From: Pempheris klunzingeri
Lineage: Eukaryota; Chordata; Actinopteri; Acropomatiformes; Pempheridae
Assembly (NCBI RefSeq): GCF_042242105.1
Contig: NC_092020.1
Location: 14,077,288-14,141,287 of the forward strand
Direction of reading: 5' to 3'
DNA length: 64,000 nucleotides
Both the position numbers and the translations under genes were made by a program. Numbering within the stretch: the stretch's first letter is position 1; every line of letters starts with the position of its first letter. A model generated the notes under the pieces. The model saw nothing but the letters and a program-made list of their open reading frames with translations. It was not told the DNA's origin and did not search any database. Shown here in pieces: positions 37,221 to 49,829 of this stretch.

Positions 37221-37251
<31 letters not shown>

Positions 37252-39483
37252 ATTAACCCTCAGATGCTAGAATGTCATTCAATGCTGATACCTCTAGACA
37301 AGCAGTTGAAAAGTAATCAAAACAGAAACCCAGTAAGATAAATAAGCCTGAGTGTGTGTGTGTGTGTGCATGAAAACACACACATACACAAACATGGACC
37401 AACAGCATCTCATCTGCGTGATTAATTGAAAGCACCAGTAAGGGAGAATCAGCCTGGTAATTAATCAGGCTTAATGGTATTGGTTGTGTCTTGGGTTATT
37501 CATGCCGGTGTCAGTTTTGTTGAACACGTAAACATCAAAGTGAATCATGAAGAAACTCAAGGAAAGATGAAGTTAGTTTGGTTGATAAAGTTGTGTGGTG
37601 GAGAGTTGATTTAACTAATTGGTTTCATACTAATAGAAATGCTGTATATTGTATATTGTAGTGTATTGTATATTGTGGTATATTATGTAACGATATGATT
37701 AACTTTTGTTGTTTTTAGTTGGACTAAAGTTGGTTCAGATGTTGAAAGATTTTCGTCTTTGGCGTTCGGTGATAACAATGAGACTATGCATGAAGCATGT
37801 GTTAATTATGAGAGAAAAATGGATGTAAATGAGGTTACTGTTCCACAATGATGGTTTGGATTTGAAATTTTTCCCACCTTAAATCCTCAGGTAAAAACAC
37901 ATATATGTCAAAAAAAGACATCTGCTGATTTTCAGACTCCTCTGGTCTGACCTGATGAGTTTCTTTATACTTCAGATGTCACCTTTTACATTCAGATGTG
38001 GAGACCTCTGTTACATAAGACGGTGTTGCTGTTTCACACACAATGAATAATTCCACAAGCACGGACACAGCTCACAGGAAGAATTATTCACCTAATGCAC
38101 GTAATCAAACTTTTGCTGAGTATTTGCCTGCAGGTTTTCCAAATCAGACTTTTCTGGAGGGGTTTGTTTGCATAGGGTCACTGCTCACATTGTTTCTGCT
38201 CTTTTTGTTTTCTTATATGTGTAACTGTGTCCATGTACTGGTCCTCCTAGAGATCACTGTCGAATTAAGAAAAGTTTGCTTCCAACAAATCAACATCTAA
38301 AAGACCCTCTGAGAGAGTGTGTGGGTCTGTCTTATTGACAGAAAACAGACTTATTGGCAGGTATATTATAGCCTGCTCAGATCTAATTTTGATCTCTTCT
38401 GTGAGGATAATTTGAATGATACTGTCGCCTTATCACACCCACCAACAGCATTCGTATCTGTCACTTTTTTAAGTCCAAACAATCTGTTTATACTTAAGAA
38501 CTTTTTCGGGGCAAAGATTTCATTTACAGTGGCCGATCTTAAGCTGCACATTACTGACTTGCTTAATCTGCTAGAAATAGCAGTTGTATTATTACTGTGT
38601 GAGGTCTCCGCTGCAGCAGCTGTCAGATGTAACTTATTAGATCTGTCCTAAAGTGGCCTCTAGTGGTGATGGCTGATTATTGCAACAATTGACCAGGCAG
38701 AAAGATCATGTTTGATTTTTTGAAGGTTCTTTGACGTTATAATCCTTCAACGTTTCTGTGAAATACAGATCAGGCCTCTCCTCCTGTCTTATGTGTTTTT
38801 AATTTATGTGTTTCTGATCAGACCTTTTGTCAGAACTGTGCTGATTGACATCTCTATCATTCTCCTTTTAGGTTTTTTGCACACATTTTTCCTCATATGT
38901 ATGTATGTGTATATTTACATATATTATATTTGTTAGTATGTGTGTGCCACCGTCGAATTCTAACAAGGTCTGATCAGTAGGTAAAAACAGCTGTGTACGT
39001 GTGCAAGACTTTAATTCGCAACAATAAAGACAATTTATACATTAAGAGGTATTTAAAATCACTAAAGTGGCTATAATCATAATTACAGTGTAAAAACAAT
39101 ATGAATTTTGTGTCATTGTTTCATTAGGGAAAAGCTGGTGAACTTACTTAAGCAGCAAAGGAGCCAGATATTTGGTGGAGTTGGCAGAGACCAAAAACAG
39201 AGCTAAAAGAGTTTGAATACATCACTTACATTCTCCAGGAAGCCAGACGCTTTACTCCAAATGAACGATAATGGTGCTCAGTAACAGAACAGGCAACTGT
39301 TTGCCAACAAATTCACAATTTCAACTCAACTCCAAGAGGCCGAAAGAGAGACAATGTTTTGATGAGAGAAACACTTTGATCTTTTGAATCAAATTAGTTT
39401 CCCTGTGAGCATTCCACCTGTTAGCAGACACTTTTGGAGACATTCATGGCCGAAATTTGAGAACTAATGGGTAAAATTACACT

Positions 39484-39528
<45 letters not shown>

Positions 39529-42500
39529 CTGTGCTCTCCACTGTAGTAAGCAGCATGCCAAATCTGCTTTTGAAGAGATTTGTTGACAGATGCTTTGTAC
39601 ACCCTCAGCTGACCACTTAACATTGCACTCAGAGCCTCAACTTCTGATATTAATGTTGTCATCATTTTAGAAACTTGGCCAAACCAATTCTGGGATGTAA
39701 GAGGTCAAGTTCAATGACAGCTCAAACCACCGCGGACTTTGAGCCCTCACATCCTGCCAAGTGTGACCTGAGATGACACAAGTAACAGATACTGTGGGTC
39801 TCATAAGCCGTCACTGGCTGAAGCGTCACATCTTAGTCGTACCATGAGTTTGCATTAGTTTAAAGGTTTAGCACGACTGGAACTGTGAAACATTTTAACA
39901 CAATCCTTCATAGAAAACACTTAAAAAACATAATTCAGGGATCAATCTTCAAAATGTTAAAGGAAACGTTTTTACTGAGACAACCATGCATTTCACAGTT
40001 GATTTTACAATAAGTTGATTTTAAAACATTTCTCATTCAGTGTAGCATTTGATATCCCAATTAATCACAGTAATGATAATCTATCCCCTGTGTTCTGGTT
40101 AAAAAAACAAAATCATAATGAAAAACAAAGTTTTTCTAATTTTCCACAAACTCCAATATTTACAGTATATTTTCAGTCTTTGATTTAGTCTAATTATACA
40201 TATATGCAGTTGAGGCCAATTTCTCCCTCTTTTGGTTTCCCTTTAGTGTGTCCCTGTCTCTATTTTCTTTCATCACCCCATCTTCCCCCATAATCTCAAA
40301 TGGAAGGGATTAATCTCCCTCCATTTATGCCCTCTTAATTCTCCCTCTAAAACTCTTCATGCCGTAGATGAAGTCATTTCAGTCAACAAGTGAACGAGAG
40401 AGCAGGGGAGAGGGGAGGACAGAGAGAGAGAGAGAGAGAGAGAGAGCAACTGAAAAGGAAAGAGGAGGACAGAGAGCGAGAGAGCGGGATTTAAAGCGTT
40501 GGTCAGAGGAAGTGATGCTGCTGCTGCGAAGAGACATGCGAGTGGGTTGCTCTCAGTAGAGAGCTCAGTTTAGTGGGGTTAGTTTGGCTTTTGGTGATTT
40601 TGTTTAACTCTGGATCAGATAGAGATGGGCAGAGTCATTCATTGATTGCTCATGAATGGACTAGAGGTTGTTTTTTAACTCTTTGGTATCAGATTTGATG
40701 ATTGATAACCAGCATGGGACACCCAGAGAGGTCAGAGCTTGATGCTTAACTGGACCTTTTAGAAGTCCAAAGAGAGGAGAACAGAAAGAAAAGGGGGAAG
40801 AAGAGATAAAAACAAGCACATAGGATCAAAAACGAGTGACTGACAGAGAGTAAGAAAGAAAGGGAGTTGCCAGGGAAGGCTGGGTAATGGGCAACTGCAC
40901 CAAACCATCTAAAGACAAAATGAAGAAGGTAAGAGCACTTTGTCTCGTCTTTGTTAGACTCCAGCTTACTGAAGCTTGACACTTTTGCCTGCACTTGCTA
41001 AATGACACCTTTACTATTTTACATCTGTGTAAATGTATAAGTTCTGTGATTGATTAGAAAATATCTCAGCAGCTTTGAGCATGGAAGTCCACTCTTGTCA
41101 TTTGGGAAAAGTAACTGTAACAAAATAATAGTAGTTCAAAAGACCACTTATAGCTTTTGGAGCTTTTCTTTGCAATTTGCCTAAATTATTTAATCATTAG
41201 CAGGTTATTGTAAAGCAGCTAATACAAAATAATGGTAGTTGCAAAAAACTCACTAAAATTCAAAATATTCATCAAGGACACAGTATATAACTTTGTACAG
41301 TACTGATGTCAATCAGTTGACCAGACAATTATTAGAATTATCAGTGGAGCCTGCAGCAGGGTGGATACGTAAGGAGGATGTTGAGGTCGAGACGGTTTTT
41401 CACAGTAAGGATAATAGCTGATGTGAGTGGATTGCCTTGAAATAATAAGCAGCTTATGTAATGCAGGCTTTCAGCCACATTCACTCTCATGTTTTCGTGA
41501 CTAGAAAACAGTCGGTCTTAGCCTTGTCTTGTTCCTTGACAGATAATATTATGTTTTATGTGTGAGGACATCAGTAATAAAGACAGTGTATGACTGTGGT
41601 GGACTAATGGCCTGGTCTGCCTCCAAAGGGGGTAGTGGATGGTAGGGTGGGGGTGGTGGGCCTGCAGGGCCTGCAGGGCCAACAGGGCCTGCAGCCAGAG
41701 GAGGAGGAGGAAGAGGAGGAGGAGGAGGAGGAGGAGAAGGAGGATCAGGATGTGGAGGAAAAGCCGTTCAGCAATCCCTTCGGTGCGCTGGTGAAGAACT
41801 GCAACATGCTGCACAACATCGTGGGGCCGGCCTGCATCTTCCTTAAAGAGGGCTTTTTACAGACCCTCGTATGTAACAGAACACAAAGTGTGCACAATGT
41901 GTCCTCACACATTCCCCGGTGCAACTTTTGTCCACTTGTGCCGATTCATTTTCATCCCCGCATCGTGGCTGACACCCCTGCTCTCCACCACACCAGCTGT
42001 GCCATCCCATCACTGGTCCGGGTCAGATGATCAAATCTGCTGGAAGCGCACATGCTCAGATGGGTCGATTATTCAGTTCCATGCCAAATTATTGACTGGC
42101 TTTGTGGAGCTCACGCACAGTGATGTGGAGGTCCAGGCTCAATTTCCAACCAGGCAAAATGGGCGATTGTCTCCAGAAAAGGCTCATTTCTCAATGCTTG
42201 GTAATTAACTTGTTCTAATTTGATTAATCGTAGTATTTTAATAATACTATATGCACTACAAAAGCACAATGTAAATTGAAACAACAGGGCTTTTAGGTCG
42301 CTCTTGCATTTTTTTTTACCCCCTCTTGAGGCCCTGCTTTGTAGATAGTTCCTCTGTCAACACCTAATTTGAGTACCTATACTGTTTCTTTTGACTTTAC
42401 ACATAGAAAGGGGAGTTTCCTTCCTGTGTCACGGCACAGTAATGACTTACTCAATGCATTACTCAAGTAATGATATGTTGTTAAGTGTAAGGGAATGAAA

Positions 42501-44327
42501 TAACACTAAACTTTCTTGCTTTACCAGTCATAGAAGGAAGAATAGAAAGGCTACTGGCCTCATCTGAACCCTGAAACAAGAGTGTGACTTTGCTCCCACA
42601 TTAAAGGAGGAGTGCAACACCCTGAGCATGATGGGATTTTTCATCATGGCAAATCACACTTCTTTTCTGTTTGTATTAATATGAAACTTACAAAAATTAA
42701 TGCCAGATATTTTATTAGTGTGTCCCATTGTAAAGTCTGTTGTTGTCAAATCCACTTATATTGCAATTTGGTTTGAACTTGAAGTATTTTAGTTTATTAT
42801 GTAAGAAAGAAAAGGGGCTGAGGACTAATGAAGTAAATAAAATGATCTCAGAGGATTCATCCCATATTCTTTTCTGCTACTGAACTTCCATTATGTGTGG
42901 AATGTGCGCTCCTATATGAGTGGGCTTGCATGTGAGCTTAAGTGCTAAAGTGCAAGAATCGTATATGGACATAGATGTGTATGTATGTGTGTGTGAGCAG
43001 TGGACATGTGTTCAAGGGTCTCTGTACCAACTAAACCTCCCAAATCTCATAATCTCCAGATGTTTGTTGCCGGGCAACCTCCTCCAAATAATCTGGTTTC
43101 CCTTTGTGATTTATGGTAAATGAATTGTCAAATGCTGTAAACAATTTTAATCCATATACATGTAGACACGGTTTTTCATTTCGAGATGCACTGCGATTGT
43201 CTGTCTAATACAGTTCACTTCTCCGCATTTGTAAATTATGTTGAAAGACAAGATAGATTGTATTAATCCTGCATCTGGGAAATTCTCTAATATAAAATCG
43301 TTTTGAAACAATGTAAATGGACAGTTGAAATAGTCATAACATTTCATACCATCCCCACAGCTGACCCACATTAAGTCAGACTCCATTAATCATTTCTCTC
43401 ATTTCCTCTGGTGTCTTGATGTTTGTGTATCATGTCTTCCCTCTTCAGTGATACTGCAGTGATGCTGCTTTATATCCGACTGTGTTTGTATCTCTGTACT
43501 ACGCCAAACAAGCTCTCTAAGTTTGTTCAGCACGAGTGTGAGTGAGTTGTGTGAGTTGTGTGAGTAAGAAAAGTTTTAACTAACTAATGTAAGTCTCTAC
43601 TTCCTCCAATAGGACAGAGAGCTCAGACCAGAGGAGATTGAAGGTGAGGTCATTTCTCTACAGCAAACCTCACTGTGTTTACAGCGTATCCATATGACGC
43701 CTGACTTAAGTATTAACGTGTGTTTTCTGCGTGTTTCTATCAGAGCTCCGCGAGGCGTTTGTGGAGTTTGACAGGAACAAAAAAGGCTACATCAGTCATA
43801 AAGACCTGGGGGAGTGTATGAGGACCATGGGATACATGCCAACAGAGATGGAGCTCATCGAACTGAGCCAGCAGATCTGTGAGTGCAACAACAGCCCAGA
43901 ACATCTGAGAGAACACAATAGTGTAGAGCAGAACAGAATAGAATAGAAATGGAAAATTATATAAAGAAAAAACAGAAAATGTATTTTAAGAACAGATGAG
44001 AATTCTGATGAATTTCTTGTCTATTGTGATATTAAAAAAGATAGTAGAGTAAATAAATAAACAATAAACAGAGTAAAACAGAACCGAACGAGAAAGACAA
44101 GAACCAGACAGGAACAAAACAGCAGAAACGTCTTGAAAGTTGTTTAAACTTTGATAATTATTTTTCTTACAATCAGGAAAATAAAACAGAATAGCTTGTG
44201 TTTACAGCTAATGCATCTGATTACCAATAATAATCAAATAATTTGTAATCTAATAAAGATATGTGAACATCAGAAAAAAAGAAGACTATGAGAGCTGGTA
44301 ATAATTACAGAGCAGGGACATTTTCTA

Positions 44328-44365
<38 letters not shown>

Positions 44366-45475
44366 TGCGTGTAGGTGGAGGTAAAGTGGACTTTGAGGAC
44401 TTTGTGGAGCTGATGGGACCCAAGATGCTGGCAGAGACAGCAGACATGATCGGAGTCAAAGAACTGCGAGATGCGTTCAAAGAGGTCAGGATGTTGTTGC
44501 TGTTTTTCATTACAAACTATCACAGTTGTAACTATTAACAGTAAAGATGGCTGCGTCCCACTCAGGGGAGCCAGTTCAGGGGTCTGGTAATGTGCATGCT
44601 GACTCTCCACTCTACATTGTGCTGTCTCCCATTCAAAGATTTCTTACCCAAAACTCTCGAACCAAAAGCGCCAAAAAACAATTAATCACATGTTTTGTGC
44701 ACATTTAAAGAAAGAAGAGTTCTGTAACGCTGGCAAAGCCATCAATATTAATTTCTCAAGATTTACTCAGAAAAATACAGGATGTATAGTTTTGCAGAAC
44801 ACCACCACTTTTCATTTGTACACCTGAAAGAGTACTACAAAAGTTCTCCACCTCTAACTATAACTAAAACCTAAAACCACTGTAAGCTTTACAAGATATT
44901 TATTTAACATTTTACTTTAAAAAAAAAAAGCTTTTTATTACAACTTCTGGTGCTTTTGGCATGTCTAGAATTGTAGACTCAAGCTGTACACATTGTATAC
45001 TGTAACTGTGTCAATAAAGACGTTAAAAAAAAAACTTGTATTCAAGATGGTGGTGAAGATTAGAGAAACATGGATTTATTAATGTTGTATCATGTGTAAT
45101 GTTAGTGGATTATAACATCAGGTATGGAATTAGTCTGCTCTGATGCTCCGGTTCAAAACGAGACCAAACTTTTCTGATTTCAGTTTTTGAGCCGCAACAA
45201 AGGCCAAACTGTGGCCTGAACAGTGAAGGTAAGGCATGCTTTTAGCCAGGCCTTTTGCTCTGTGATTTCAGATTGAGGCGGTAGTTGATCATTTGCAGCC
45301 CCTACTGGCTGGTTAAGAGGAGTGAGAAGTCAGCATTTAAAGACAGTATAAAACAGTCAATAAAATAGGTTTTTCCAAACGTATGAATCAGGTCATTCGA
45401 TATATGGAAATAAATGTGCACAAAAATATCAGGCTGATTGGCCCAGTAGTTTTAGAGATTAGCCACAGACAGACA

Positions 45476-45523
<48 letters not shown>

Positions 45524-46059
45524 TTGTCTGTGCTTACGTTTCTTTGTGTTGCCGCTGGTTGATAAATGTGTCGGGGTAGGGGCATGAGTGTTTTTCAGCT
45601 TCAAAAGGGGTCAAAATTTGGGAAACTCTGCACAAAGTAACGGATCTGAAAATGTCTCACTTCAGTGCCCAGTGGTATTATAAACACACTGTGGCTGTAC
45701 TGAAAGTAGCGTATTTCCTATAACATCCCAGTGGATTCAATTTGACAGTAACTAAACAAGATAAGTGATGTGACCTTCGCCTCTGTCTCTGTCTTTGTGT
45801 CCAGTTTGACTCTAATGGTGACGGTCAGATCAGTTTGAATGAGCTGCGTGAAGCCATGAAGAAGCTGATGGGAGAACAAGTGACCAACAGAGAGATCAAC
45901 GAGATCCTCCGAGATGTCGACCTCAACGGGGACGGACTGGTGGACTTTGAGGGTGAGTGAAACTCTCTTTGCCTTCATGGTGTCTGTTAGGAGACCCATT
46001 CTCCTCTCTCACTGCCTTCTCTCGTCCTTTCAGAGTTTGTGCGAATGATGTCTCGCTGA
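34004..46059 (+). CDS. cabp2: Neuronal calcium-binding protein, CaBP2-like, long isoform
   Basis: A calmodulin-related Ca2+ sensor of the CaBP family, which regulates voltage-gated Ca2+ channels at photoreceptor and hair-cell synapses. Long-form coding exons are 34004-34087, 34728-35012, 43613-43643, 43744-43878, 44375-44484, 45805-45952 and 46034-46059, in phase, 272 codons plus stop. The N-terminus is a disordered charged region ending [11 protein letters not shown], like caldendrin or CaBP4. It then joins the shared [18 protein letters not shown]1 ([12 protein letters not shown]) is degenerate, EF2 is the family's usual inactive hand, and EF3 ([12 protein letters not shown]) and EF4 ([12 protein letters not shown]) are canonical. 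GGKVDFEDF, without the NMN-type insert of CaBP1, and [12 protein letters not shown] favour CaBP2. The paralog choice is moderate. Confidence 0.85.
34095..34165. repeat. Mixed TA/TG simple repeat
   Basis: Alternating TATA and TGTG runs just inside the first cabp2-like intron, eight bases past the donor. Confidence 0.75.
35057..35085. repeat. TG microsatellite
   Basis: (TG)n of about 14 units, 45 bases downstream of the donor of the second long-form exon. Confidence 0.9.
36515..36603 (-). mobile_element. Fragment of the same tRNA-SINE family as 21998-22262
   Basis: Only the body is kept: GGGCAATTTAGAGTCACCAGC, then CTTTGGACTGTGGGAGGAA. The tRNA head and tail are missing. It lies in the large cabp2-like intron. 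Confidence 0.65.
37111..37137. repeat. CA microsatellite
   Basis: (CA)n of about 13 units in the cabp2-like intron. A second CA run follows about 80 bases later. Confidence 0.9.
37218..37247. repeat. CA microsatellite
   Basis: (CA)n of about 15 units in the cabp2-like intron. Confidence 0.9.
39490..39528. repeat. CA microsatellite
   Basis: Uninterrupted (AC)n of about 19 units in the cabp2-like intron. Confidence 0.92.
40421..40446. repeat. GA microsatellite near the internal cabp2-like promoter
   Basis: (GA)n of about 13 units within a purine-rich 400-base stretch, about 440 bases before the short-isoform start codon. Confidence 0.85.
40887..46059 (+). CDS. cabp2: CaBP2-like, short myristoylated isoform from an internal promoter
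   Basis: An alternative first coding exon, 40887-40928, encodes [14 protein letters not shown] and ends at AAG|GTAAG. The MGN-C start is a consensus N-myristoylation plus palmitoylation signal, as in short CaBP1/2 forms. The next exon, 41629-41868, joins in phase and encodes a GLQ repeat, a poly-Glu run of fourteen residues, then [28 protein letters not shown]. The last segment is a hallmark of membrane-tethered CaBP1/2/5. It then splices to the shared exons at 43613-46059, giving 244 codons plus stop. Its promoter would lie in the purine-rich stretch around 40370-40880. The long form ends its unique part in VFGQ instead, so the two N-termini are exclusive. Confidence 0.82.
44331..44364 (+). 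repeat. GT repeat abutting a cabp2-like 3' splice site
   Basis: About 17 GT units end ten bases before the acceptor GTAG at 44371-44374. The repeat takes the place of the expected pyrimidine tract for the exon that encodes the second EF-hand region. Confidence 0.9.
45477..45520. repeat. CA microsatellite
   Basis: (AC)n of about 21 units in the intron before the EF3/EF4 exon of cabp2-like. Confidence 0.92.
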
Positions 46060-46439
46060 CCGGTCAGATGGACACAGACATTATGCAACTGCTGGATTAG
46101 GGAACAAACTACACTGCAGTGGACACTCTTCATCTGCTCTGAAAAGCATGTATCTAATATTGTATTTTTATATTAAATGAAGGAAAAAGAAAAAAAAATA
46201 CAACAACAAATACAACAACAAAATACTACAACTGACATGACGTGACTTTCCACTTTCTGAACTTGAGGTGCAACACAAAGATAAAGTATTTTAACTGCTG
46301 TAAAACATATCAAAAGCTTCATAGACAACATTTATGACTTTGTGATTTTTAGACTTATTTTTATATATATCAGCATTTGTCCTTTGAGTGTAAAATCTTG
46401 TTTGTAAAACTGCAAAATTCTTTTTTTTAATTAAAGATA

Positions 46440-47559
46440 TGTACAAAAAATTGGATGAATGGGGCAATTTGTTCTGAGAAAGTAGACTTGTGAAGGAGAG
46501 AGAGAGGTTTCAGGGCTTAAATGGGGAAGAGCATGCACTGCCTGTGCTTGAGTGAACATAGTGTGTGGGGGAAAATAAATAGGATCAACGGCTGCAAACT
46601 AGCCAAAAGGCATGAATACGCATCATATTTTCCTGATAAATATACAAACAAAAGAAACTTCAAAGTTGTGAGGGAGATTAGCTGAAAATGTTTGCTGCTT
46701 CGAGAGATCACTCGTCAGAAATCAGAGCCATTTTTAGCAGCTCCCTCTGGAATGAACTGTGGTGAGCTGAAAGCTGCCACTGGATCAACAATAAGCATCC
46801 GTAAGGTTGCAAATGTAGCTCATGGAAGCCACCTGTCCAATAAATGTGATACCAAATCCATGAGAGAGGGACACACGCTCGTCTGAGGATTTGTCCCCTA
46901 AACTGGGACACAGTTCACTCTCATCTCCGAGCAACATCGAAGCACCAGATTTTAGTACTTCCTCTATTTTTTAATCAGCATTTTCATTTTTTTTTTTTCA
47001 ATCACTTCCATGTAATGTGGCCAAGTGACTCCAAACCAAAATGTATCATTAACCCAGACAAATAGGACACACCTTTATGTATTACATATGCATTTGATGT
47101 AATTTTAAGGCCTGTAGCTTCATGAATAAAATGGACATATTACATACCTGTCGAGGAGGAAGAGAGACAATTCAGATTTGAAACCTTTCAGTTCTCTCCA
47201 TTTGTTGAGTGACATCAATGTGCACTGGTGTCTGGTGCTCTATCTCTGTCCCTTTTAGCTTTTTTTTCAATTCTCTTCTTTTTCTCTTTGCCCCAGTGTC
47301 AGCCATAACCACAAGATATAACTTTAAAATTAAATTTCTCTAAAGAAAAAATGTCCTACTACTTCCTTTTAACAGGCTTCTATACTAAATGTATGTAATG
47401 TAAGCAGACTTTTCTTCTTCCTTGCTATGATAAAACAAGCCTGAATAAAACACAGATTCAGCCACAGAAAAGGTGCCAGTTTTAAAGAAGTTACAGTTTA
47501 CTGTAAATTAAATTAAATTAAATGTATTCAGCAGAATAATTATATTTGAAATTGCATTT

Positions 47560-47605
<46 letters not shown>

Positions 47606-48255
47606 CTATACAATTTCTGTTTAATATATCTGCATGTGTTTTACATGTTTTATATATTTCTAAGATCTTAGAATAAAGTCAATACATGAATAGCATGAAA
47701 AAGTCATACTTATTCCCAGTACAAATCATTTTTATTTCAATTTAATCAATTAATTACTGCATCTCTTTAAAGATGAGGTTGACCTTGTTTCACTTTAAAT
47801 GCTAATTTTTTTATGGAGTGTCTCATTTTTAATTCAAAATGGAAATGAGGCTGAATATTAACAAAAATGTAGGTGTGTTATTTTGCAAATCCTGTTAAAC
47901 AATCCGGCAGGCTCCACATTAATATGACAATATGTACGTTCTCTCTTTTTCTCTATACTACATTTTTCTTTTTTTTAACAAACCATTCTGTGAGTTGTTG
48001 CTGACTATGCGAAGCTTTCCAGACCCCATTCAGCATGATCACAATATGAATGTTACTTATAACAACCACATTTTCACATTAAAACTATGAAATCAAATAT
48101 GTATCAGACAAATAACACACCGATTCACAATAATTCTTGAAAACTTGGAAGTCAACGATGAAGCTTCTGAATGCAGTGAAAATTCATAAATGTCACATTT
48201 TCATCCAGATGATAATTAATAAGTGAGAACAACAACATCTTTGAAATCAATATTT
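46440..48255. other. Intergenic stretch between cabp2-like and crybb1
   Basis: AT-rich, no coding exon recognised. The cabp2-like 3' UTR probably ends near the ATTAAAG at 46430. An (AT)n microsatellite lies at 47561-47601. Confidence 0.45.
47561..47601. repeat. AT microsatellite
   Basis: Uninterrupted (AT)n of about 20 units. Confidence 0.92.
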
Positions 48256-48260
48256 TCCTT

Positions 48261-48266
48261 TTTATT
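48261..48266 (-). terminator. Polyadenylation signal of crybb1
   Basis: AATAAA on the minus strand, about 480 bases past the stop codon. Confidence 0.5.
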
Positions 48267-48747
48267 GAAAACTTGGCCAGGATTCTGTACAGCAGAGAGG
48301 GTGTGCAAAGCACAGGGGCAAGAAGACGGGGGGCAGGGGGCTCAAGGGACTCAGTTTCCCATGGTGCATCATACCCTGAGCTGAGAATCGAGTGTGTAAA
48401 ACAGCCAGAGGTGTTGTTCCCTCTTTGGTGTTTCAGAGGACTGTGGAGGGGAATGAAGTGAGGGACTAAAAAAAAAAAAAAAAAGGGGAGAAAAGGGGGG
48501 AAAGCAAAACTCAGCCCATAGGGGAGAAAGAGAAAAGTAGAGACAGAGAGGAATGGAGGGTGGTCCTTCCACTGAGGTGTTGTCTCCGATCAGGGGCAGA
48601 TCTAAATCCTCACCCTTCCCCTCACTCCATTAGATCATTTACCGTTTAAGGTACTGAGGTAAGGCCTCAGACATCTCTCCCCCTTTCCCTCTTCCTCCGC
48701 CCCTCTCCCTCACTTCCGCTCTTTCTCTTTCTCTCCTTCACTGAGCC

Positions 48748-49829
48748 TCACTTGCTGGCCATGGTGTAGCAGCCCTGTTGGTGCCACTGCATGTCACGGA
48801 TACGCCTCACGGACTGGAACTGAGGATGGCGGGCGCCATACTCGTTGAAGTGCCTGTAATCGCCCTTCTCCAGCAGGTACTGGCTGCCACGGTATCCAGG
48901 GAACTGGTATCCCACCCAGCTGTGGAGGAAAGACGAAACATGTCAAAGAAGGATCGAGTTTCCGTAAGTTTTTGGGGGATTTGAGTCCCTGTTTTTGAGC
49001 TCTATCGCTGACATTCGAGTTGATGTTTGAGCACTCACGTTCCGCAGCTGACCATGATACTGCCCACTCTGTCGGTGAAGCCATAGGAGAACATGCTGGG
49101 AACATCGTCGTCCATGATCTCCATCTTGCGGCCCTTGAACTCTCCAACCTCGTACAGGCAGATCTTGTGCTTCTCAGGGTCCTGGAGGAGAGGAAAACAG
49201 AGAGAAACAGTAGTTTAGATAAGAGTCTAAAGCAAAAGAAAAAGGTCAACTTGAGTGTATGGAATTTGAAATTGAAAGATGTGTTTTTACCATTCTGACA
49301 GGCCTGAAGGACAGCAGGTAGTCATTCTTCTGGCAGTTGCTCCAGGAGTCCCAGCGAGGATACTCTCCCTTCTCCAGGATGTACATCTCACCGCAGAAGT
49401 TCATCTGCTCAAAGCCCACGAAGCTGCAGATGACACAACATCATGAAGCATCAAGCAGAGATGAGTGGTTTAAATGTAAAAATGTGCGTTGTATCTTTTT
49501 TTAGGGGGACTTACGGTCCACACTCAACGCGCAGGGAGCGCACGCGGTCCATGCCCATCTCACACACATTCATGCACTCGTTGCTGATCTCGATCATGCG
49601 ACCCTGGAAGTTCTCCTGGTCGAACACGTACATCTGGAGAGGACAGATGAGTGAGTACAACAACGGTAAGGTCCCAAAGGTCTGGGATGTGATAAACCAA
49701 ACATATCTCAGTGTGGCCTGTGTGAGTTCCACCCACCTTGTAGGACATCATTCCCATCTCAGACTTCTTGCCCTGAGCGGCCTTGCCGTCAGTCTGGGAA
49801 GAAGTCTTGGACTTATCTCCACTGGACAT
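48748..49829 (-). CDS. crybb1: Beta-crystallin B1
   Basis: A structural protein of the eye lens that oligomerises with other beta-crystallins and gives refractive index. Coding exons are 49829-49737, 49633-49515, 49423-49291, 49181-49039 and 48919-48748, in phase, 219 codons plus stop. Exon 1 encodes a 31-residue flexible, Ser/Lys-rich N-terminal arm. Each later exon encodes one Greek-key motif, the classic beta-crystallin structure. Motif starts are [32 protein letters not shown] and [11 protein letters not shown], with [11 protein letters not shown] after motif 2. A basic C-terminal extension ([12 protein letters not shown]) past the fourth motif marks a B-type crystallin. Position head-to-head with cryba4 supports B1. 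A fish B1-like paralog cannot be excluded. Confidence 0.85.
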
